A stretch of DNA of 61,918 nucleotides, from NCBI RefSeq assembly GCF_025716945.1, contig NZ_JAOVZT010000004.1, positions 95,865-157,782 of the forward strand. The letters run 5' to 3'. This document shows positions 34,688-41,954 of this stretch, piece by piece. The notes below the pieces were generated by a model, which was not told the origin of the DNA, searched no databases, and worked only from the letters and a program-made list of their open reading frames with translations. The stretch is from Geodermatophilus sp. YIM 151500. GTDB taxonomy: Bacteria > Actinomycetota > Actinomycetes > Mycobacteriales > Geodermatophilaceae. The position numbers and the translations under genes were made by a program. The stretch's first letter is position 1. Each line of letters begins with the position of its first letter.

Positions 34688-35589
34688 GTTCCAAGCCCCA
34701 CGGCGGGCGGCGGGCGAAGAAGCACGAGGAGGAGGAGCACGAGAACCACGAGCGGTGGCTGGTGTCCTACGCCGACATGATGACGCTGCTCCTCGTGCTC
34801 TTCGTCGTGCTGTTCGCGATGAGCCAGGTCGACAAGGCCAAGTTCGCCGCGCTGGCCAGCGGTCTCGCCGAGACCTTCGGCGCACCGGTCTCCGTCGCCG
34901 CCTCCACCACGCCCGAGGGCTCGGTGCTCGACGACCTGCCCGGCGTCATCGACATCGCATCGGCCATCCCGCCGGAGCCGACCGTCCAGCAGGCCGAGGT
35001 CGACGCGGCCGCCGCGCAGGCCGCACTCGAACGGGCCGAGCGCGTCGCCGCCGAGGCGCAGGCCGCCTACGACGACCTCTCGGAGGCCCGCGCCCGCATC
35101 GACGCCGCGCTCGAGGCCGCCGGCTTCCCCGATGCCGCCCGGTACGAGATCGACGAGCGCGGCCTCGTGGTGCACATCGTCGCCGACGCCGTCCTCTTCG
35201 ACGCCGAGTCGGCGTTCCTGCGCCCCGAGGGCGCCCGGATCCTGGACGCCGTCGCCCCGACGCTGGGCCAGCTGCCGAACGTGCTGCGGGTGGAGGGGCA
35301 CGCCAACCACCTGGCGGTCACGCCGGGCGGGCCGTGGCCCTCCAACTGGGAGCTGTCGGCCTACCGCGCCACCACCGTGCTGCGGCACCTGACCGGCCGC
35401 GGCGTGCCCGAGCCGCGCATCTCGGCCGCCGGCTACTCCTCGACCCAGCCGCTGGTGCCCGTGACCGACCCGACGTCGATCAGCACCAACCGCCGCGTGG
35501 ACGTCGTCGTGCTGTCCCCCGCCTCGGCCGAGGCGAACGCCCTGCTCCCCGGCCTCGACGCCGGCGCCAACCCGGAGGACCCGTCATGA
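34684..35589 (+). CDS. motB: Flagellar motor stator protein MotB
   Basis: 301 residues. A charged N-terminus precedes the single span WLVSYADMMTLLLVLFVVLF with the ion-carrying Asp31. A helical plug and linker (~60-155) rich in Ala/Glu is followed by the OmpA-like peptidoglycan-binding domain (~160-285: LRVEGHANHLA, NWELSAYRATTVLRHL, NRRVDVVVL). It anchors the stator to the wall. The segment MSQVDKAKFAALASG is typical of proton-driven MotB. Confidence 0.95.
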   Translation: MSSKPHGGRRAKKHEEEEHENHERWLVSYADMMTLLLVLFVVLFAMSQVDKAKFAALASGLAETFGAPVSVAASTTPEGSVLDDLPGVIDIASAIPPEPTVQQAEVDAAAAQAALERAERVAAEAQAAYDDLSEARARIDAALEAAGFPDAARYEIDERGLVVHIVADAVLFDAESAFLRPEGARILDAVAPTLGQLPNVLRVEGHANHLAVTPGGPWPSNWELSAYRATTVLRHLTGRGVPEPRISAAGYSSTQPLVPVTDPTSISTNRRVDVVVLSPASAEANALLPGLDAGANPEDPS

Positions 35590-36044
35590 GCACCAAGCAG
35601 AAGAACGCCGACGCCGCGGAGGAGACCGAGGGCGGCGGCGGAGGCAAGAAGAAGCTGATCATGATCCTGGCGGTCGTGCTGCTGGCCGCCGCGGGTGCGG
35701 CGTACTTCTTCCTCTTCGCCGGCGGCGAGGCCGAGGCGGAGGAGCCGGTGGCCGGTGAGGTCGTGCACCTCGAGCCGGTCGCGGTCAACCTCGCCGGCGG
35801 CGGCTACCTGAAGATCGGCGTGGCCCTCGAGCTGGTGGAGGGCGCCGGCGGCGGCGGGCACGGCGGCGGCGGTGTCGACGGCGCCAAGGCGACCGACCTG
35901 GTGATCTCCACGTTCTCGCAGGCCCAGCCGGCCGACGTGACCGGCGCCCGCGAGGCGCTCAAGGAGGCGCTCGAGCAGAAGATCGTCGAGGCCTACCACG
36001 GCGACGTCATGGAGATCTACTACACGGAGTACGTCACGCAGTGA
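35586..36044 (+). CDS. fliL: Flagellar basal body-associated protein FliL
   Basis: 152 residues. Cytoplasmic N-terminus with a Gly run, one span (~23-42, LIMILAVVLLAAAGAAYFFLF), then the extracytoplasmic FliL domain (VVHLEPVAVNLAGGGYLKIG, and REALKEALEQKIVEAYHGDV at the end). A His/Gly-rich insert (GGGGHGGGG) interrupts the domain. FliL rings stabilise stators. ATG 35586 overlaps the motB stop. Confidence 0.93.
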   Translation: MSTKQKNADAAEETEGGGGGKKKLIMILAVVLLAAAGAAYFFLFAGGEAEAEEPVAGEVVHLEPVAVNLAGGGYLKIGVALELVEGAGGGGHGGGGVDGAKATDLVISTFSQAQPADVTGAREALKEALEQKIVEAYHGDVMEIYYTEYVTQ

Positions 36045-36054
36045 CGCGGATCGA

Positions 36055-36110
36055 ACGGTGTGCGCGGAGGTGCGGTTCCGGGTCGTGAACCGCACCTCCG
36101 CGCACGTCGT
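36055..36110. repeat. Long perfect hairpin element A
   Basis: TGCGCGGAGGTGCGGTTC (36061-36078) pairs with GAACCGCACCTCCGCGCA (36087-36104) around an 8-base loop, and pairing continues outward with two G-T pairs to 36055 and 36110, a 24-bp stem. It begins 10 bases after the fliL stop. Outer arms share GTGTGCGC with the other elements. Confidence 0.8.
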
Positions 36111-36137
36111 CCGGAGCCCCACTCCGGCGTAGCCGGC

Positions 36138-36198
36138 CGACGGCGTGCGCCAATGAGCAGTTCCGGGCCCCGGAACTGCCCACCAGCGCACACCGTCG
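36138..36198. repeat. Nested hairpin element B
   Basis: Outer arms CGACGGCGTGCGC and GCGCACACCGTCG pair with one mismatch; after a 6-base internal loop on each side, GCAGTTCCGG pairs perfectly with CCGGAACTGC. It lies in the 319-base gap 36045-36363 between fliL and fliM, 28 bases after element A. Between 36199 and 36326 nothing is recognised. Confidence 0.75.
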
Positions 36199-36326
36199 CG
36201 TCGACCCCGCCGGGCCCCGCCGCCGCCCGCCCCGGCGTCGGCCAGCTCGTCCCCGCGTCGTCCCGCCCGCCCCTCGTCACACCCGCACCAGGCACCCCGG
36301 CCGCCTCCCGCAGCCTCCGCGGTGCC

Positions 36327-36355
36327 GTCAGGGTCGCCCGCTCCCCCGCCGATGA
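36327..36355 (+). promoter_or_regulatory. Sigma-28-like site immediately upstream of fliM
   Basis: GTCAGG (36327-36332), 15 bases, GCCGATGA (36348-36355). The predicted start would fall almost on the fliM start codon (36364), so the mRNA would be leaderless or the match is accidental and overlaps the ribosome site GAGGGGA. Confidence 0.45.
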
Positions 36356-36363
36356 GGGGAAGC

Positions 36364-37341
36364 GTGACTTCGCCCGCCGCCGGACCGGCCCCGCGCGCAG
36401 CGGCGCCCGCGCCCCCGGCGCCGGCGGGCTCCGGCTCCCGGAGCCGCCGCGGCGAGCCGCGCACCTACGACTTCCGCCGCCCGACGAAGCTCTCCCGCGA
36501 GCACGTCCGGGTCCTGCAGATCGCGCAGGAGGCCTTCGCCCGGCAGGCCACCACGGTGCTCACCACCCTGCTCCGCGCCGGCGCGCGGATGGAGCTGGTC
36601 GGCATCGAGCAGTTCTCCTACGACGACTACGTGGTCACGCTGCCCAGCCCGGCCTTCATCGCGACGTTCACCATCGAGCCGCTGGCCGGCAAGGGGCTGC
36701 TGGCCTACCCGCTGGACATGGCCATGGCCACCGTCGACCACATGCTCGGCGGCTCCGGCGCCGCCGAGCAGCCCAACCGGCCGATGACCGGCATGGAGAG
36801 CACGGTGCACAACCACCTGCTCGCCCGGCTGCTCGACGAGTTCTCCGCCTCGTTCGCGCCGATCACCGACGTCCAGCCGGACCTGCACTCCATCGAGTAC
36901 AACCCGCAGCTGGCCCAGGCCGCCGCCGGCTCGGACACCGTCATGGTCGCCAGCTTCACGATGTCGGTCGGCCGGCGGGAGGGCGAGGCGACCCTCGTCC
37001 TGCCGTTCGCCTCCTTCGCGTCGGCGTTGAACAACGCCGCCTCGCCGCAGCTGTCGGAGTCGGCGCTGCGCAAGCGGCAGCGGGCCGCCGAGGCGCTGGC
37101 CGAGCGGCTGAACCTCGTGCCGGTCGACGTCAGCGTCCGGTTCGCGCCGCTGACGGTGTCCTCCGAGGACCTGCTCTCCCTCGCCGTCGGCGACGTCCTG
37201 CTGCTGCGCCACCCGCGGGACAGCCCGCTCGAGGTGACCACCAACGACGTCACCTTCGCCTACGCCATCGCGAGCAACCACCGTCGCCGGCTGGCCGCCG
37301 CCATCGTGCCCACCCCGATCGCCGTGAAGGACACCGCATGA
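36364..37341 (+). CDS. fliM: Flagellar motor switch protein FliM
   Basis: 325 residues from GTG 36364 behind GAGGGGA; an ATG at 36352 is the alternative. A Pro/Ala-rich N-terminus replaces the usual short CheY-binding peptide. The core starts with RTYDFRRPTKLSREHVRVLQ, followed by the CheC-like middle domain (LDMAMATVDHMLGG, MTGMESTVHNHLLARLLDEF) and a C-terminal SpoA domain (~245-320). FliM forms the C-ring with FliG and FliN. The canonical CheY-binding LSQxEIDALL motif is not seen. Confidence 0.93.
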   Translation: MTSPAAGPAPRAAAPAPPAPAGSGSRSRRGEPRTYDFRRPTKLSREHVRVLQIAQEAFARQATTVLTTLLRAGARMELVGIEQFSYDDYVVTLPSPAFIATFTIEPLAGKGLLAYPLDMAMATVDHMLGGSGAAEQPNRPMTGMESTVHNHLLARLLDEFSASFAPITDVQPDLHSIEYNPQLAQAAAGSDTVMVASFTMSVGRREGEATLVLPFASFASALNNAASPQLSESALRKRQRAAEALAERLNLVPVDVSVRFAPLTVSSEDLLSLAVGDVLLLRHPRDSPLEVTTNDVTFAYAIASNHRRRLAAAIVPTPIAVKDTA

Positions 37342-38093
37342 CCGCCCCGCGCACCGCGAACCAGGACTCCGAGACCGTCTCCGCGGTCGTCTCGGCGGCG
37401 GCCCGGGCCGCCGCCGCGCTAGTGCCGGCCACGGCCGCACTGGTCCCCGGCTCCCCCGTCAGCGACCCCGACAGCGTTCCCCTGCCGCCGGACGCCGCCT
37501 CCGCGGTCACCGCCCGGCTGTCCGGCGAGGTGAGCGGTGACGTCGTCCTGGTCGTGTCGGCCGACGTCGTCGACGCCCTCGAGGGCTCTCCTGTGGGCCG
37601 GATGGACGTCGCCGCCGCGCTGAAGCCGGCACTCGAGGCGGCCGCGGCGACCCTGGGCCGGGTCTCGGTCTCGTCGGAGCGGATCGAGGAGCCGGTCGCC
37701 GCCCTCGACGGGCTGCGGGACAAGGGCATGTTCGTCGCCGTCCCGCTGCTGGCGGGCGGTGCGGTCGGCTCGGTGGAGGCCACCGTCGCCCTGCAGGTCA
37801 CCCTGCCGACGGCGCGTTCCGCCCAGCGCGGCAGCCTCGAGCTGCTGCGGCACGTGGCGATGGAGGTCACCGTCGAGATCGGCCGCACCCGCATGACCGT
37901 CGGCGAGCTGCTCTCGCTGCACCCCGGCGAGGTGGTCGAGCTCGACCGCGCCGCCTCGGCCCCGGCCGACCTGCTGGTCAACGGCACGCTCATCGCGCGC
38001 GGCGAGGTCGTCGTCGTCGACGAGGACTTCGGCCTGCGGATCAGCGAGATCGTCACCGACGCGGCCGCCGAGCTCGGAGCGGCGAGCGCATGA
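37338..38093 (+). CDS. fliN: Flagellar motor switch protein FliN, long FliY-like form
   Basis: 251 residues. The C-terminal SpoA domain (~165-245: LLRHVAMEVTVEIGRTRMTV then GELLSLHPGEVVELDRAASA) is FliN. The N-terminal ~150 residues resemble the CheC/CheX-like domain of FliY (GEVSGDVVLVVSADVVDALE), but the phosphatase E..N pair is not seen (LKPALEAAAATLG). ATG 37338 overlaps the fliM stop. It completes the C-ring. Confidence 0.88.
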   Translation: MTAPRTANQDSETVSAVVSAAARAAAALVPATAALVPGSPVSDPDSVPLPPDAASAVTARLSGEVSGDVVLVVSADVVDALEGSPVGRMDVAAALKPALEAAAATLGRVSVSSERIEEPVAALDGLRDKGMFVAVPLLAGGAVGSVEATVALQVTLPTARSAQRGSLELLRHVAMEVTVEIGRTRMTVGELLSLHPGEVVELDRAASAPADLLVNGTLIARGEVVVVDEDFGLRISEIVTDAAAELGAASA

Positions 38094-38524
38094 CGTGGAT
38101 GATCATCCGGCTGCTGCTGTCGCTGGCCTTCGTCGCGGCGGTGCTGTGGTTCGCCGCGCGGGTGGCCAGGCAGCGCGGCCTCGGCTCGGCCAACGGGCTG
38201 ATCGAGGTCGTCGCCCGGCAGCGGATGGGCCGGTCGAGCACGGTCAACGTCGTCCGCATCGCCGACGTCGTCCTCGTGGTCGGCGCCACCGAGGAGCAGG
38301 TCACCCTGCTCGCGGAGGTCGACGCGGACGCCGTGGAGAGCGCGCTGCAGGAGCTCCGTCCGCAGCCCCGCGCCGTGCCGGCGGCAGGGGGGACGTCGAC
38401 CGGCGCGCCGACGACGGTCGCGGCGCGGTCCTCCACCGGCGTGCTCGCCGGATCCGTGCTCGACCGCGGCGCGTGGGGGTCGCTGGTCAACCAGCTGCGC
38501 GACCGAACGGTCCGGCGGTCGTGA
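38090..38524 (+). CDS. fliO: Flagellar biosynthetic protein FliO
   Basis: 144 residues. One N-terminal span (MTWMIIRLLLSLAFVAAVLW) and a cytoplasmic beta domain (IEVVARQRMGRSSTVNVVRI then ADVVLVVGATEEQVTLLAEV), typical of FliO, which helps assemble the FliP ring. ATG 38090 overlaps fliN; its stop overlaps fliP. Confidence 0.9.
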   Translation: MTWMIIRLLLSLAFVAAVLWFAARVARQRGLGSANGLIEVVARQRMGRSSTVNVVRIADVVLVVGATEEQVTLLAEVDADAVESALQELRPQPRAVPAAGGTSTGAPTTVAARSSTGVLAGSVLDRGAWGSLVNQLRDRTVRRS

Positions 38525-39393
38525 CGGCCGCCGTCCCCCGTCCGGCGCGCACGCCCCGCCGGACGGCCGGCGCGCGCCGGACGGCGGTGGTCCTGCTCCT
38601 CGCGCTGCTGGTCACCGCCGGGGCCGTGCTGCTGGCCGGACCGGCGTCGGCCGCACCGGTCGCGCCCGTGGCGCCGGCCGCCCCGGTGGCGCCGACCGCG
38701 CCCGTGGCCCCCGCCGCACCCGCCGGGGACGGCGTCGTCGACATCTCCATCGGGAACGGCTCGCCGAGCAGCTCGATCACGCTGATCCTGGCGATCACCG
38801 TGCTGTCGGTGGCGCCGTCGGTGCTGCTGCTGGCGACCTCCTTCACCAAGATCATCGTGGTGCTGGCGCTGACCCGGAACGCGCTCGGGCTGCCGTCGTC
38901 CCCGCCCAACCAGGTGCTCACCGGTATCGCGCTGTTCCTGACCCTGTTCGTGATGGGCCCGGTGTTCAGCGACATCAACGAGGTCGCCGTGCAGCCCTAC
39001 CTGGACGGCGCGATCACCGTCGGCCAGGCCTACGACGTGGGCGTGGTGCCGTTGCGCGCCTTCCTGCTCGACAACACCCGCACGGACGAGCTCGGCCTGA
39101 TGGTCGGGCTGTCCGGTGAGGAGGCCCCCGCCGACCGGGAGTCGGTCAGCATGACCACGCTGATCCCGGCGTTCGTGCTCTCCGAGCTCAAGAGCGCGTT
39201 CATCATCGGGCTGGTCGTGTTCATCCCGTTCCTGGTGCTGGACATGCTGGTCAGCGCCTCGCTCATGGCGATGGGCATGATGATGGTCCCGCCGACCATC
39301 GTGTCGCTGCCGTTCAAGCTGCTGCTGTTCGTCGTGGTCGACGGCTGGTCGCTGGTCACCACCGCGCTCGTCGGCTCGTACGGGGGTGGGTGA
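38521..39393 (+). CDS. fliP: Flagellar export gate protein FliP
   Basis: 290 residues from GTG 38521. A signal peptide (RRTAVVLLLALLVTAGAVLLAGPASA, ~19-45) is followed by an APVAP repeat and then the FliP core: VLLLATSFTKIIVVLALTRN, ALGLPSSPPNQVLTGIALFL, and IIGLVVFIPFLVLDMLVSAS with four spans. The APVAP stretch (~46-70) is an unusual insertion after the signal. FliP forms the export gate with FliQ and FliR. Stop overlaps the ATG of the repeat-borne minigene. Confidence 0.95.
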   Translation: MTAAVPRPARTPRRTAGARRTAVVLLLALLVTAGAVLLAGPASAAPVAPVAPAAPVAPTAPVAPAAPAGDGVVDISIGNGSPSSSITLILAITVLSVAPSVLLLATSFTKIIVVLALTRNALGLPSSPPNQVLTGIALFLTLFVMGPVFSDINEVAVQPYLDGAITVGQAYDVGVVPLRAFLLDNTRTDELGLMVGLSGEEAPADRESVSMTTLIPAFVLSELKSAFIIGLVVFIPFLVLDMLVSASLMAMGMMMVPPTIVSLPFKLLLFVVVDGWSLVTTALVGSYGGG

Positions 39394-39479
39394 TGAGCGA
39401 CGCGACGACGACGGTCGAGCGAGCATCGCAGGGAGCGCCAGCGACCGAGGAGCGTAACGAGACCGGAGTCGAGCCATGA
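39393..39479 (+). CDS. 28-residue minigene formed by a repeat insertion between fliP and fliQ
   Basis: ATG 39393 overlaps the fliP stop and opens a 28-codon frame (MSDATTTVERASQG start, NETGVEP end) whose TGA overlaps the fliQ ATG in an ATGA. The 12-mer ATGAGCGACGCG occurs at 39393 and again at 39476, so a ~71-base element with GC-rich GAGCGAGC and GAGGAGCG strings sits between two copies of the original fliQ start. It preserves translational coupling. A functional peptide is unlikely. Confidence 0.5.
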   Translation: MSDATTTVERASQGAPATEERNETGVEP

Positions 39480-39751
39480 GCGACGCGGACGTCACCGAGA
39501 TCGCGGCGCAGACGATGCTGGTCGCCGCGAAGGTGGCCGCCCCCGTGCTGCTGACCGCGCTGCTGGTCGGCTTCCTGATCTCGCTGTTCCAGGCGGCGAC
39601 GCAGATCCAGGAGCCGACGCTGTCGTTCGTGCCGAAGATGATCGCGGTCGCGATCGCGCTGCTGGTGACGGGCAACTGGGTGCTGGCGGAGCTGGTCAGC
39701 TTCACCGAGAACCTGTTCGGCTCGCTGCCCCGGCTGCTCGACCGGACCTGA
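39476..39751 (+). CDS. fliQ: Flagellar export gate protein FliQ
   Basis: 91 residues. Two spans: ~18-40 (VAAPVLLTALLVGFLISLFQ) and ~55-75. The loop ATQIQEPTLSFVPKMIAVAI is the FliQ signature. Starts at the second copy of the duplicated ATGAGCGACGCG. fliR follows after 4 bases. Confidence 0.95.
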   Translation: MSDADVTEIAAQTMLVAAKVAAPVLLTALLVGFLISLFQAATQIQEPTLSFVPKMIAVAIALLVTGNWVLAELVSFTENLFGSLPRLLDRT

Positions 39752-39755
39752 CGCC

Positions 39756-40520
39756 ATGGACCTGCAGGTCCCCACCGTCACGCTGGCGGCGCTGCTGCTC
39801 GGCACGGCCCGCGCGACCGGGTTCGTCGTGCTGGCCCCGCCGTTCAACTCGCGGACCATCCCGGTGCCGGTGAAGGGCGCGCTGGCCCTGGCGCTGTCGG
39901 TGGCGCTGCTGACCCGGATCGCCCCGTCGCTGCCCGAGCCGACCGCGGGGTTCCTGGTGGTCGCCGCGGTCACCGAGGCGGTCATCGGGGCCGGGCTCGG
40001 CTTCGTCGTCCAGCTGCTGTTCACCGCCGTGCAGATGGCCGGCGACCTCATCGACGTCACCGGCGGCTTCTCGCTGCAGCCGGCCTACGACCCGCTGGCG
40101 ATGACGACCAACTCGTCGGTGGGCCGGCTGCACTACCTGCTGGCCACCACCCTGCTGTTCACCAGCGGCGGGCACCTGCTGATCGTCAAGGGCTTCGCGA
40201 CGTCCTACGAGGGGATGCCCGTCGGCGCGCCGGTGCCCACCGACCAGCTCGCCGAGGTGATGGTCACCGCGTTCTCGATGATGTTCCTGGCGGCGCTGCA
40301 GATCGCCGGGCCGATGGTCGCGGTCCTGCTGCTGGCCGACGTCGCGCTGGCGCTGCTGTCGCGCGCGGCCCCGGCGCTGAACATCTTCGCCATCGGCTTC
40401 CCGGTGAAGATCATGCTCACGCTGGCGTTGCTGGGCCTCACCTTCCCGCTGCTGCCGCCGGCGTTGGACGCGCTGCTCGAGCAGGCCGCCCGGGCCATGG
40501 TCGCGCTGCGGAGCGGCTGA
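39756..40520 (+). CDS. fliR: Flagellar export gate protein FliR
   Basis: 254 residues with about six membrane spans. Segments typical of FliR: ARATGFVVLAPPFNSRTIPV, QMAGDLIDVTGGFSLQPAYD and APALNIFAIGFPVKIMLTLA. Completes the FliPQR channel. ATG 39756. Followed by a long hairpin before flhB. Confidence 0.94.
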   Translation: MDLQVPTVTLAALLLGTARATGFVVLAPPFNSRTIPVPVKGALALALSVALLTRIAPSLPEPTAGFLVVAAVTEAVIGAGLGFVVQLLFTAVQMAGDLIDVTGGFSLQPAYDPLAMTTNSSVGRLHYLLATTLLFTSGGHLLIVKGFATSYEGMPVGAPVPTDQLAEVMVTAFSMMFLAALQIAGPMVAVLLLADVALALLSRAAPALNIFAIGFPVKIMLTLALLGLTFPLLPPALDALLEQAARAMVALRSG

Positions 40521-40539
40521 TGCGCCGCCGTCCCGCCCG

Positions 40540-40596
40540 AGCGTGTGCGCCGACGCCCCTTTCCGACCCCCGGAACGGGGCGTCGGCGCACACGCT
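40540..40596. repeat. Long perfect hairpin element C between fliR and flhB
   Basis: Arms of 20 bp (40540-40559 and 40577-40596) pair without mismatch, outer end AGCGTGTGCGC; a T-C mismatch is followed by TTCCG paired with CGGAA around ACCCC. It fills half of the 114-base gap. Such strong RNA would be expected to lower downstream expression or protect the upstream mRNA end. Confidence 0.8.
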
Positions 40597-40634
40597 GCCG
40601 CTCCGGCGGCGGCGACGCCTGACGGCGGTGCGGG

Positions 40635-41780
40635 GTGGCTAAGGACGGCCCGGGTGGTGAGAAGACCGAGAAGCCCACTCCCCAGCGCCTCAAGAAGGCG
40701 CGCAAGGAAGGGCAGATCCCACGCACCCAGGAGCTGGGCACGTGGCTCGGGGTGGCGGCGGCCAGCGTACTGCTGCCGATGCTGGTCGAGAACGCGTTCA
40801 CCGCGGGCCGGGGGCTGTTCGTGCAGGTGAGGGTGGCGGCCACCCGGCCGGAGCCGGCGGTCCTCGGCACGCTGTTCGGCGAGGCGCTGACCGCGTTCCT
40901 CACGACGATCCTGCCGACGGCGCTGGGCATGATGCTGGTCGGCACCGCGGCGGCGGCGTCCCAGGGCGGGGTCGCGCTGGCCACCAAGGCGATGAAGCCG
41001 ACGCTGAAGAAGCTCAACCCGCTGCCCGGCATGAAGCGGATGTTCGGCGGCCACGGGTTGTGGGAGGCGGTCAAGGCGCTGATCAAGACGACCGCCCTGG
41101 CCGTGGTCGTGCTGGTGACCAGCAGCCGGGCGCAGGAGCTGGTGTCGGCGTCCGGAGCGCTGCCGCTGTCGGCCGTCACGGCCACCTTCGCCGACTCCGC
41201 CGTCCTCATGTTCCGCGTCGTCGCCGGGACCGGCCTGGCCATCGCGATCGCCGACTACCTCGTCGTCCGCATGCAGACGATGAAGAAGCTCAAGATGAGC
41301 AAGTACGAGATCCAGCAGGAGCACAAGCAGTCCGAGGGCGATCCGCACATGAAGGCGCACCGGCGCTCGGTGCAGCTGTCGATGTCGCGCAACCGGATGA
41401 TGGCCGAGGTCGCCGAGGCCGACGTCCTCCTGGTCAACCCGACGCACGTGGCCGTCGCGCTGAAGTACGAGGCGTCGCGGGGCGCGCCGCGCGTGGTGGC
41501 CAAGGGCGCCGGCGAGGTGGCGGCCAAGCTGCGCGCCCGCGCCGCGGAGGCCCGGGTGCCGATGGTGCAGGACATCCCGCTGGCCCGGGCGCTGCACGCC
41601 TCGTGCGAGCTGGGGCAGGAGGTGCCGCCGCAGCTGTTCACCGCGGTGGCCCGGGTGCTCGCGTTCGTCATGCACCTGGGCGCGCGCGGGGTGCGCGGCG
41701 GGTTCCACCGGCCGGGGTTCGAGGCGCCCGACGTGTCGGACCTGCCGAAGGCCGGCCGCCGCCGCGCGCCGGCCGCCTGA
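40635..41780 (+). CDS. flhB: Flagellar biosynthesis protein FlhB
   Basis: 381 residues from GTG 40635. N-terminus EKTEKPTPQRLKKARKEGQI is typical. Four spans precede the cytoplasmic domain, which holds the autocleavage site NPTH at 268-271 (LLVNPTHVAVALKY). FlhB switches export from hook to filament substrates after interacting with FliK. The final ~25 residues are a basic Pro-rich tail. Confidence 0.96.
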   Translation: MAKDGPGGEKTEKPTPQRLKKARKEGQIPRTQELGTWLGVAAASVLLPMLVENAFTAGRGLFVQVRVAATRPEPAVLGTLFGEALTAFLTTILPTALGMMLVGTAAAASQGGVALATKAMKPTLKKLNPLPGMKRMFGGHGLWEAVKALIKTTALAVVVLVTSSRAQELVSASGALPLSAVTATFADSAVLMFRVVAGTGLAIAIADYLVVRMQTMKKLKMSKYEIQQEHKQSEGDPHMKAHRRSVQLSMSRNRMMAEVAEADVLLVNPTHVAVALKYEASRGAPRVVAKGAGEVAAKLRARAAEARVPMVQDIPLARALHASCELGQEVPPQLFTAVARVLAFVMHLGARGVRGGFHRPGFEAPDVSDLPKAGRRRAPAA

Positions 41781-41862
41781 GCTCGACCGGACGGCGGGGG
41801 CGCGGACGGCGACGGCGGGGTGCGGACGGCGGACGGCGCTCCGGGCGCCCCCGGTCGGCCCG

Positions 41863-41891
41863 GTACCGGTGGGCGCCGGGGCTGCCGATGA
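41863..41891 (+). promoter_or_regulatory. Sigma-28-like promoter upstream of flhA
   Basis: GTACCG (41863-41868), 15 bases, GCCGATGA (41884-41891); the downstream GAGACGGG resembles GAGACAGG after the flgB promoter. The -35 match is weak. Leader ~57 bases. The preceding part of the gap (41781-41860) is made of repeated GCGGACGGC strings. Confidence 0.5.
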
Positions 41892-41954
41892 GACGGGGGT
41901 GAGCCAGCCGTCCGCCGTGCGCCCCCGACGTAGGCGCGGAGAGGGCGGCCGGCC

